From Corynebacterium cystitidis (GTDB lineage: Bacteria; Actinomycetota; Actinomycetes; Mycobacteriales; Mycobacteriaceae), in contig NZ_LT906473.1 in assembly GCF_900187295.1 (NCBI RefSeq), forward strand, positions 1,364,001-1,428,000: a stretch of DNA of 64,000 nt. Direction: 5' to 3'. The translations under genes were made by a program, and so were the position numbers. Positions 57,683 to 64,000 of the stretch are shown here, piece after piece; position 1 is the first letter of the stretch, and every line of letters starts with the position of its first letter. The notes beneath the pieces were generated by a model. It saw nothing but the letters and a program-made list of their open reading frames with translations, did no database searches and was not told where the DNA came from.

Positions 57683-58831
57683 ATGACCGACCGCACCAGC
57701 ACTACCATTACCCCACTACCGCTGCCCCTGTCACTGCCCCTGTCTGTGACACCGAAGCACCCAGCCACGCACTATACCGCGCCCGCCGATCTGCCAGATG
57801 CATACCCCGATGGCTTACGCCTGTTGGCTGACCGTTTTGGTCGCATCGCCCGTGACTTGCGTGTAAGCCTGACCGACCGGTGTAACCTGCGCTGTACCTA
57901 TTGCATGCCGGCCGACGGGCTTGAGTGGATTCCCACCGATTTCACGCTTAACGACGATGAAATGATTCGGCTGATCCGGATTGGTGTGGAAAAACTGGGG
58001 ATTCGCATGGTGCGCTTCACTGGTGGCGAACCTCTGCTGCGCAAGAACTTGGACCACATCCTGGCCGCAACCAAAACACTGATCACCGACGAGGGTGTGG
58101 CACCCCAGACCGCGCTGACCACAAACGGTGTGAGCTTGGCGCGACAGGCGCAGAAGCTTGCCGACGCTGGCCTGGACCGGGTGAATATTTCACTAGACAC
58201 CATCGACCCAGAGCTTTACACCCGTTTAACCCGTCGCAACCGCATTAATGACGTGTTCAAGGCCATCGATGCGGCGTTGGACGCCGGGCTCAACCCTGTC
58301 AAGATCAACGCCGTGGTCATGCCCGGGGTCAATAAGGACGGCATTTTAGATCTTGCTCGTTTCGCCTTGGATAAGGGCACCCAGCTGCGCTTCATCGAGC
58401 AGATGCCCCTGGGCCCACGCGAAGAGTGGAAGCGCTCGGATATGGTCACTGCCGAGGACATCATTGACAAGCTCAAGCAGGAGTTTGAACTTTCTCCAGC
58501 GAAGCAGCCTCGCGGATCCGCACCGGCGGCATTATGGAATGTCACCAACGGTGAATTGGAAGGTTCCATCGGCATCATCGCGAGTGTGACCCACCCATTC
58601 TGTGGTGATTGCGACCGCACGCGCCTGACCACTGACGGAGCGATTCGCAATTGTCTGTTCGCCAGCCAAGACTCGGAGATTTCGCTGCGCGATCTGCTGC
58701 GCGCCGGGGCCAGCGATGACGAGCTTGCCCGTGCCTGGGCAGGCACCATGTGGGTGAAAAAGCCTGGCCATGGCATAGATGATGAGGGCTTCCTGCAACC
58801 GGATCGCCCGATGTCTGCCATCGGGGGCTAA
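57683..58831 (+). CDS. moaA: GTP 3',8-cyclase MoaA
   Basis: A 382-residue radical SAM enzyme that begins molybdenum cofactor synthesis by cyclising GTP. The first cluster motif is in LTDRCNLRCTYCMPADG (C-X3-C-X2-C), GGEPLLRKN is the SAM-binding GGE, and the second cluster is held by HPFCGDCDRTRLTTDGAIRNC (C-X2-C-X13-C). The C-terminal double glycine (SAIGG) needed for activity is present. The first 45 or so residues (threonine/proline/leucine-rich) are an extra N-terminal tail. First of the moaA-moeA-moaC-mobA genes. Confidence 0.96.
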   Translation: MTDRTSTTITPLPLPLSLPLSVTPKHPATHYTAPADLPDAYPDGLRLLADRFGRIARDLRVSLTDRCNLRCTYCMPADGLEWIPTDFTLNDDEMIRLIRIGVEKLGIRMVRFTGGEPLLRKNLDHILAATKTLITDEGVAPQTALTTNGVSLARQAQKLADAGLDRVNISLDTIDPELYTRLTRRNRINDVFKAIDAALDAGLNPVKINAVVMPGVNKDGILDLARFALDKGTQLRFIEQMPLGPREEWKRSDMVTAEDIIDKLKQEFELSPAKQPRGSAPAALWNVTNGELEGSIGIIASVTHPFCGDCDRTRLTTDGAIRNCLFASQDSEISLRDLLRAGASDDELARAWAGTMWVKKPGHGIDDEGFLQPDRPMSAIGG

Positions 58832-58842
58832 AGTTAGGCCTT

Positions 58843-60090
58843 ATGTCTTCCGGTGAACGCACCATTCAAGAACATTTAGGAGCGGCGGTCGCACTCGCCG
58901 TCCCGCGTCTCCAGCGCGGGGTGCGGGTGCGCGACGGCCTTGGGTTAGTGCTTGCCGACGACGCTGTGGCTCAGGTAGCCGTTCCCCCATTCGATAACTC
59001 CGCAATGGACGGGTTCATCGTGCACAGCTCTGATCTCTCCGGCACTGGGCCGTGGGAATTACCGGTGATTGGTGATATCCCTGCGGGAAGCCACCCGATT
59101 GACGTGGCCCCCGGGACTGCTGCGCGCATCATGACGGGAGCGCCAGCCCCTACCGGCTCTGGTACTGAAGATCTGCTTGTCGTGCCTGTAGAGAACACAA
59201 ATATTGGCCGCGGCCCGGTCCCTTTGCCTCCAACCGTAGTGATCAAGGAGGCGGACACCTCTCGGACCCATCTGCGCCGGGCGGGCTCTAACATGCGCCC
59301 AGGCGAGATCGCTGCGGCTCGCGGCACGCGTATCGACGCTGGTACGGTGGCTGCTTTGATCTCTTTGGGTGTGGACGAGGTCGCCGTGTATGCAGCTCCG
59401 GTGGTGGCCGTCATTTCTACTGGCGCTGAGCTGGTGGAGCGCGCCTCGGACGCGTTGGGCCACCAGATCCCAGATTCCAATCGCCCCATGCTGGCAGCAC
59501 TTGCTGAAGCCAACGGTGCCGGCCACGTCCTTGAGTTTCACGCGGGAGACGACGACGGGGCTTTTCGGGCTGTGCTCGACGAGGCGGCACATCGGGCCGA
59601 TATCGTTATCACCTCCGGTGGTGTATCTGTGGGAGCGTTTGATGTTGTCCGCACTGTTACCGGTACCAGTCCAAAGATGTGGTTCGGCCCTGTGGCGCAG
59701 CGCCCCGGCGCGCCACAGGGACTTGGTACATGGAACGGTACGCCGCTGGTGTGCCTGCCGGGAAACCCGGTTGCTGCGTTCAATTCTTTCCTTACCTATG
59801 TGGTTCCGTTAATGCAGGCCACAGCGGGTTTTTCTGCCCAGTCCGCGTTGACGGACCGCCCGCATCTGCATGTGCGTGTCGACGAGCATTTCCCTGCTCC
59901 TCACAAGCCGGTGACGCTGCTGGTGCCTGTCCGGCTTGATTTTTCTGAGGCCGGCGTGAGCGCCACCCCGTTTTCCTCATACGGGCCGGGTTCTCACCTT
60001 GTCGGGTCGCTGGCGAACACGAATGGTTTGGCTGTTGTGGAGTATGGGGATTCGTCTAATGACCGTTTAGTTTTGCATACCCGCACTTAA
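58843..60090 (+). CDS. moeA: Molybdopterin molybdotransferase MoeA
   Basis: A 415-residue enzyme that inserts molybdate into adenylated molybdopterin. It contains VAVPPFDNSAMDGFIV (the substrate site), GDIPAGSHPIDVAPGTAARIMTGAP, the MoCF-like domain with VAVISTGAEL, IPDSNRPMLAALAE and TSGGVSVGAFDVV, and GTPLVCLPGNPVAAFNSF. It follows moaA by 11 bases. No separate mog/moaB gene is in view. Confidence 0.95.
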   Translation: MSSGERTIQEHLGAAVALAVPRLQRGVRVRDGLGLVLADDAVAQVAVPPFDNSAMDGFIVHSSDLSGTGPWELPVIGDIPAGSHPIDVAPGTAARIMTGAPAPTGSGTEDLLVVPVENTNIGRGPVPLPPTVVIKEADTSRTHLRRAGSNMRPGEIAAARGTRIDAGTVAALISLGVDEVAVYAAPVVAVISTGAELVERASDALGHQIPDSNRPMLAALAEANGAGHVLEFHAGDDDGAFRAVLDEAAHRADIVITSGGVSVGAFDVVRTVTGTSPKMWFGPVAQRPGAPQGLGTWNGTPLVCLPGNPVAAFNSFLTYVVPLMQATAGFSAQSALTDRPHLHVRVDEHFPAPHKPVTLLVPVRLDFSEAGVSATPFSSYGPGSHLVGSLANTNGLAVVEYGDSSNDRLVLHTRT

Positions 60091-60118
60091 GTACCTGCTT
60101 TATTTTACGAAGGACGTT

Positions 60119-60595
60119 ATGAAATTTACGCACTTAAATGATTCCGGCCAGGCTTATATGGTCGATGTGACGCAGAAGCAGCCGACTATCCGTACTGCCA
60201 CAGCCGAGGGTGAGGTGGCGTGTTCAGCTGAGGTGATGCAGGCACTGCGCGACGGCACGGTACCGAAGGGCGATGTGTTGGCCGTGGCCCGCATCGCTGG
60301 TATTTCTGCGGCGAAGAAGGTGCCTGAGCTTTTGCCTCTGGCTCACACGATCGGTGTGCATGGTGCCGCTGTGGACTTGGAGTTGCGGGAGGATCACGTG
60401 TTTATTTCCGCTACTGTGCGCACGGCTGATCGCACGGGCGTGGAGATGGAGGCACTGACCTCCGTGTCTGTTGCTGCGCTGGCGATCATCGACATGGTCA
60501 AGGGTGTGGACCGTTCCGCTGTGATTCGCCGGATGGGCATTGTTGCGAAATCGGGCGGGCGTTCCGGTGATTGGTCGCGAAAGTTGCCCCAGTGA
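60119..60595 (+). CDS. moaC: Cyclic pyranopterin monophosphate synthase MoaC
   Basis: A 158-residue MoaC, the partner of MoaA that finishes cyclic pyranopterin monophosphate. Conserved residues are in the start FTHLNDSGQAYMVDV, in AKKVPELLPLAHTI (substrate histidine) and in RTGVEMEALTSVSVAALAIIDMVKGVD (the active-site region), with KSGGRSGDW at the end. AAGGA lies just before the ATG. Confidence 0.96.
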   Translation: MKFTHLNDSGQAYMVDVTQKQPTIRTATAEGEVACSAEVMQALRDGTVPKGDVLAVARIAGISAAKKVPELLPLAHTIGVHGAAVDLELREDHVFISATVRTADRTGVEMEALTSVSVAALAIIDMVKGVDRSAVIRRMGIVAKSGGRSGDWSRKLPQ

Positions 60596-61146
60596 TCAGG
60601 CTCGGCGTAATCATCCTGGCTGGCGGCCGCTCCACCCGCATGGGGGCAGATAAAGCCCAGGTGAAGGTGGACGGGGTACGTCTGGTGGACCGCGTTGTAG
60701 CAGGGCTTGCCGACGACATCCCCTACGTGGTGGTTTCACCTTATGATCTGGGGATCCCGACGGTGAGCGAGGATCCTCCTTTCGGTGGCCCTGTCGCGGG
60801 GATCGCTACTGGCGCCGCGGCATTGGATACGGAGTTGAAAGCAGTGTTGTCGGTGGATGCTCCAGACTCCCCCGCGCTGTTGGATAGCTTGAAAGGGGCG
60901 CTGGAATCGTCGTCAAGCGATGTTGCGGTGGTGCAGGCAGCCGATGGATTTCTGCAGCCGTTGTGTGCGCTGTGGACAGCCAGCGGGCTGGACGCTGCCC
61001 TAGACGCGCTGAGCGATCCACGCGATAAGTCCGCGAAGAAGCTGCTGCTTGCTGCGGGTTCTCGTGTAGAGGTGGCAGGCGACGGCCGTGAGGTGGACTA
61101 CGATACCTTCGCTGAGCTTGGACAACTTGGCAAAGTTGAACTGTAA
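60592..61146 (+). CDS. mobA: Molybdenum cofactor guanylyltransferase MobA
   Basis: A 184-residue nucleotidyltransferase that adds GMP to Mo-molybdopterin to form bis-MGD. The start VIRLGVIILAGGRSTRMGADKAQVKV holds the LAGGRSxRMGxDK motif, with the PFGGPVAGIATGA and SVDAPDSPALLDSLK segments. GTG 60592 overlaps the moaC stop (GTGA), so the two are coupled. Presence of MobA implies a DMSO-reductase-type molybdoenzyme such as nitrate reductase; none is in this window. Confidence 0.92.
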   Translation: MIRLGVIILAGGRSTRMGADKAQVKVDGVRLVDRVVAGLADDIPYVVVSPYDLGIPTVSEDPPFGGPVAGIATGAAALDTELKAVLSVDAPDSPALLDSLKGALESSSSDVAVVQAADGFLQPLCALWTASGLDAALDALSDPRDKSAKKLLLAAGSRVEVAGDGREVDYDTFAELGQLGKVEL

Positions 61147-61182
61147 CTAGACAGATATTGGCAGGCTGGGTACGACAGCTTC

Positions 61183-61220
61183 CTCCGCAACGGAGACCTG
61201 TTTCCGCTTTTGCGGTTTAA
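61183..61220 (+). promoter_or_regulatory. Competing hairpins before modA (attenuator-like or terminator)
   Basis: CTCCG-CAA-CGGAG (61183-61195) can fold alone. Alternatively CCGCAA-CGGA (61185-61194) can pair with TCCG and TTGCGG (61203-61206, 61210-61215) to give a longer hairpin followed by TTTAATTC. The two folds exclude each other, as in attenuators. The 153-base gap between mobA and modA holds no gene. Confidence 0.45.
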
Positions 61221-61299
61221 TTCAGTTATTTCTTTTGTTTTTGCGCTTCTAACGGGGCTATTATTGGGTACATTCTCCTGCCTTGAAAGGATTGCTGTT

Positions 61300-62055
61300 A
61301 TGTTTCGGCCCGCTCGGCTCGTCGCTGTTATTGCTGCCTGTGGCGTGGTTGTTACCTCCGTTGTCGGGTGTGCCTCCCCAACGTCGTCGCCCTATGATGA
61401 AGGTTTGACGGTGTTGGGGGCGTCGTCGACACGCGTGATTAATGAGGTTGTGGCAGATTATGCAGGCACCGATTTGGAGTTCGTCAATGCGGGATCATCG
61501 ACTTTAGTCCAGCAGCTTGCAGACGGTGCGGACGGTGACGTCCTGATCACCGCTGACCGTGAAAGCATGCAGCGCGCACATAACGATGGCACTGTGACCT
61601 CCCCGCAAGTGGTAGCAAGCAACACTCTGGTTATGGTGGTACCCGCGCACAATCCGGCGAATATCACGAGCGTGACAGATCTGAACGACGACGCGACAGT
61701 GGTTTTCTGCGACCCGCAAGTACCGTGCGGTGCGGCAACCGAAGACCTCTTAGCTGCCAATGAGCTCAACGTTACAGCGGATTCTTTGGAGCATGCGGTG
61801 GCTGATGTCCTAGGGAAGGTGATCTCCGGGGAGGCCGATGCTGGGTGGGTCTACCGCACTGACGCATTGGCGGCCGGTGAGCAAGTCAGCACCGTGGAAA
61901 TTCCACATGCAGACGATTTTCCCAATGAGGTGATGGCGGCGGTGACCACGGCCACGGATGCCCCCGCAGAGGCGGAATCACTGGTGCAATTGTTGGTCAG
62001 CCCCGAATTTGCCCAGGTATGGCAGCGCTTCGGATTTACCCCGGTGGCGACGTAA
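61300..62055 (+). CDS. modA: Molybdate-binding lipoprotein ModA
   Basis: A 251-residue solute-binding protein of the ABC molybdate importer. The signal peptide ends in a lipobox with VVGC, so it is membrane-tethered. Mature features are LTVLGASSTRVINEVVADY (oxyanion-binding serines), NAGSSTLVQQLADGADGDVLITADRESM, VFCDPQVPCGAATEDLL and ISGEADAGWVYRTDALAAG. ATG 61300 with GAAAGG upstream is chosen rather than an earlier frame start. The stop is followed at once by the modBC start. Confidence 0.92.
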   Translation: MFRPARLVAVIAACGVVVTSVVGCASPTSSPYDEGLTVLGASSTRVINEVVADYAGTDLEFVNAGSSTLVQQLADGADGDVLITADRESMQRAHNDGTVTSPQVVASNTLVMVVPAHNPANITSVTDLNDDATVVFCDPQVPCGAATEDLLAANELNVTADSLEHAVADVLGKVISGEADAGWVYRTDALAAGEQVSTVEIPHADDFPNEVMAAVTTATDAPAEAESLVQLLVSPEFAQVWQRFGFTPVAT

Positions 62056-64000
62056 GTGCCAACGAAGCAGGCGATACCGAAGCAGGCGATACCGTCGCGG
62101 CTGGCGCCTCCCACTCCATGGGTGGCCGCCGGCCTTGGCGCGGTTGCCCTGGCCTGGATTGTCGGGCCGGTTCTCGCCCTCGGTGTTCGTGTGCCGTGGG
62201 GTCGCATCGGCGAGGTAGCCACAGCACCCGAAACCCGCGACATGTTAATGATTACGCTGGCGGCGGCGATTCAGGCCACGCTCGTGACCGTACTGCTGGG
62301 GCTTCCGCTTGCTGTATGGATGCAAAACCTTCGGCGCGGGCGCCATCTTGTCCGGTTGCTGGTTCTACTACCCCTGGCTATGCCCCCGGTGGTGGCAGGG
62401 TTGGCACTGACAGCTCTGATTGGGCGTCGAGGTGTGCTCGCCCCGATACTTGATGCGGTGGGGTATCATTTCGCTTTCGAGTTCGCTGGTGTCGTGGCCA
62501 GCCATGTGTTTGTGGCGTTGCCATTTGTCGTCGTCACACTCGATGCAGCTCTGCGCCAGATTGATCCAGAGATTCCGGCATCGGCTGTCGGCGTGGGATT
62601 AAGCCCCAGCCGAGTCCTTCACCAGATCACCCTGCCTACCATCGCGCCGGCCCTTGCTACTGCGGCAGGGTTGGCGTTTGCGCGTTCACTCGGCGAGTTT
62701 GGCACCACACTCACGTTTGCAGGCTCAATGCCGGGGGTCACCCGTACCATGTCATTGGGTATTTACCTGCTGCGCGAAACTGACCAAGGTGCTGCGTACG
62801 CGATGTCTGCCCTGCTGATCGTCTTGGCCCTTGTGTCGCTTCTTTTAGGGCAGCTACCTGCCTGGTTTCAGCGCACACCTCCCCCAGCGGCACGTACCAT
62901 TGGCCAGGTTGATGTGGAGCGCCTGCGCGCGCTGACCCGGCCCGCAAGCAATGGCACCAGCGTCACAATCGATCACACCGTCATCCCGGCGGGTCGAATC
63001 ACCGCGATTGTGGGCGCAAACGGCTCCGGGAAAACCACTCTGGTCAGCATGATTGCGGGCCGCCTCACTGGGGCCACGGTCGCACTGGGAGACACAATCG
63101 TTGATCAGCCCGGGATGCGTCCGGTCCCCGCGCACAAGCGGGGTGTGGTCCTGTTAACTCAGCGCCCCGGCCTGCCGCGCACCATAACGGTGGCGGGCGC
63201 GATCACCATGGTCACAGGGGATGGCAGCAAAACACGCGCGCTTCTCGACGCCGCGGGCCTCGGAGAGCTGCAAGACGTCCCTGTTCCTGCTCTTTCCGGT
63301 GGCCAAGCCGCACAAGTAGCACTAGTGCGCGCCCTCGCAGCGAAGCCTGAGGTGCTCATCGCCGACGAGCCCTTGGCCGCAGTCGATGCTGTCTCTGCTC
63401 GGGGGTGGCGGCAAGTGCTGCGAGCAACTGCCGATGACCGCACCACGCTCATGATCACTCACAACCCGCTGGATATAGCAGGCTTGTCGGAGCATATGAT
63501 CGTGATGGACGAGGGAAAAATTATCAGTTCCCAAAGCACCGCAGCAGAACTTGCGGTTCCGTCCTCAAACTTTGTTGCCGGGTTAGTGGGACTCAACCGC
63601 CTAACCGGAACCATGAGCACTATCTCTAATGCTATGATTACGCTCAATGCCAATGGAACCACCATTGCCGGGGTTGTTTCGGAAGAGGTGCTAGAATCGC
63701 GCACCCTGACTGAAGGAATGCCCGCGGTGGCCACCATCGCCCCGGCAGCCACGACCGTCCGGCTCCCCCGCCCCGCACCATGCGCTGACGATCCGACAGA
63801 ATCGGCCCGCAACGTGTGGTCTGGGACAGTAGAAGCGATCGACAACGCACCAGGTGGCACCCACGTCACCCTCACGGTGAATATCGGGGCGGGAACCATC
63901 ACGGTTCCGGTAACGCGGCAGTCTGCGCTAGAACTTGATATTGAGCCTGGCATGGAACTCGAGTGTGTCACCAAAGCACTCAACGTCTCGGTGCACCCGC
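62056..64000 (+). CDS. Molybdate ABC transporter permease-ATPase fusion (ModB-ModC), cut by window end
   Basis: Reading from GTG 62056, directly after the modA stop, the frame stays open for 648 codons to the window end. Residues 1-275 are a ModB permease with about six helices and the EAA-like loop IDPEIPASAVGVGLSPSRVL. After a short linker, residues 295-500 are a ModC ATPase: GANGSGKTT (320-328), LSGGQ (413-417), VLIADEPLAAVDA (Walker B) and MITHNP. The rest is a MOP/TOBE region with two repeats (LTGTMS-like near 517, NVWSGTVEAIDNAPGG near 588) that bind oxyanion. ModB and ModC are usually separate genes. The true end is outside the window. Confidence 0.85.
   Translation, partial: MPTKQAIPKQAIPSRLAPPTPWVAAGLGAVALAWIVGPVLALGVRVPWGRIGEVATAPETRDMLMITLAAAIQATLVTVLLGLPLAVWMQNLRRGRHLVRLLVLLPLAMPPVVAGLALTALIGRRGVLAPILDAVGYHFAFEFAGVVASHVFVALPFVVVTLDAALRQIDPEIPASAVGVGLSPSRVLHQITLPTIAPALATAAGLAFARSLGEFGTTLTFAGSMPGVTRTMSLGIYLLRETDQGAAYAMSALLIVLALVSLLLGQLPAWFQRTPPPAARTIGQVDVERLRALTRPASNGTSVTIDHTVIPAGRITAIVGANGSGKTTLVSMIAGRLTGATVALGDTIVDQPGMRPVPAHKRGVVLLTQRPGLPRTITVAGAITMVTGDGSKTRALLDAAGLGELQDVPVPALSGGQAAQVALVRALAAKPEVLIADEPLAAVDAVSARGWRQVLRATADDRTTLMITHNPLDIAGLSEHMIVMDEGKIISSQSTAAELAVPSSNFVAGLVGLNRLTGTMSTISNAMITLNANGTTIAGVVSEEVLESRTLTEGMPAVATIAPAATTVRLPRPAPCADDPTESARNVWSGTVEAIDNAPGGTHVTLTVNIGAGTITVPVTRQSALELDIEPGMELECVTKALNVSVHP

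Noticed and set aside
61147..61299. Moco riboswitch before modA
   Set aside because: The hairpins are real, but I could not match the conserved Moco-motif core; reported only as an attenuator-like structure.

Overview
The window is one contiguous stretch of actinobacterial chromosome, most likely from a Corynebacterium. The evidence is the gene content (GlgE, NucS, WecA, mycobacteria-type small proteins), the gene order and the promoter style. The order rho-prfA-prmC-tsaC-wecA-atpIBEFHAGDC-DUF2550-nucS ... glgB-glgE ... etfBA-cysteine desulfurase ... mnmA-ligA-gatCA-pfkA-gatB-ilvD matches what I remember of the Corynebacterium glutamicum chromosome. That match is from memory, not from an alignment. 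I see no tRNA, rRNA, CRISPR array, insertion sequence, prophage or integrase, so this is mainly core chromosome.

Layout. (1) 1-15 kb: the end of ilvD, a GT87-type membrane glycosyltransferase, a DoxX protein, a xi-class GST, a MarR regulator, a YkvI-type membrane protein, gatB, a BASS transporter, a GNAT enzyme, pfkA, and a minus-strand trio (P-loop protein, ABC protein with a degenerate nucleotide-binding domain, MFS transporter). Three broken or doubtful reading frames lie here: a decayed GNAT gene, a one-base frameshift at the start of the BASS gene, and an in-frame TAG in the P-loop gene. (2) 15-23 kb: gatC-gatA, an ACT-domain protein, ligA, an exonuclease, a MetE-like protein, mnmA and a spermidine-synthase-like protein. 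(3) 23-28.5 kb: a four-gene envelope operon (membrane PIG-L deacetylase, ATP-grasp ligase, processive GT2, lipoprotein) facing a secreted GH25 muramidase. This is the best candidate for an undescribed system. (4) 28.5-41.6 kb: cysteine desulfurase, etfA, etfB, a THUMP-like methyltransferase, a NUDIX hydrolase, an ABC ATPase, glgE-glgB, a thioredoxin-TPR protein, a thiamine-binding protein, a small Cys/His protein, nucS and DUF2550. (5) 41.8-55.5 kb: the F-type ATP synthase operon with a strong terminator, then wecA, tsaC, prmC, prfA and rho. (6) 55.9-64 kb: an acyl-CoA synthetase, then a molybdenum block of moaA, moeA, moaC, mobA, modA and an apparent modB-modC fusion that runs off the window.

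How the parts work together. ATP synthase, EtfAB and PfkA serve energy metabolism. GlgE and GlgB build alpha-glucan from maltose-1-phosphate. GatCAB, MnmA, TsaC, PrmC, PrfA and Rho serve translation and termination. LigA, NucS and the exonuclease serve DNA maintenance. The Moco genes imply a molybdoenzyme nearby, outside the window. A striking shared feature is a TANNNT hexamer placed 7-8 bases before the start codon of about 17 genes. This is the signature of leaderless transcripts, and I used it to choose several starts.
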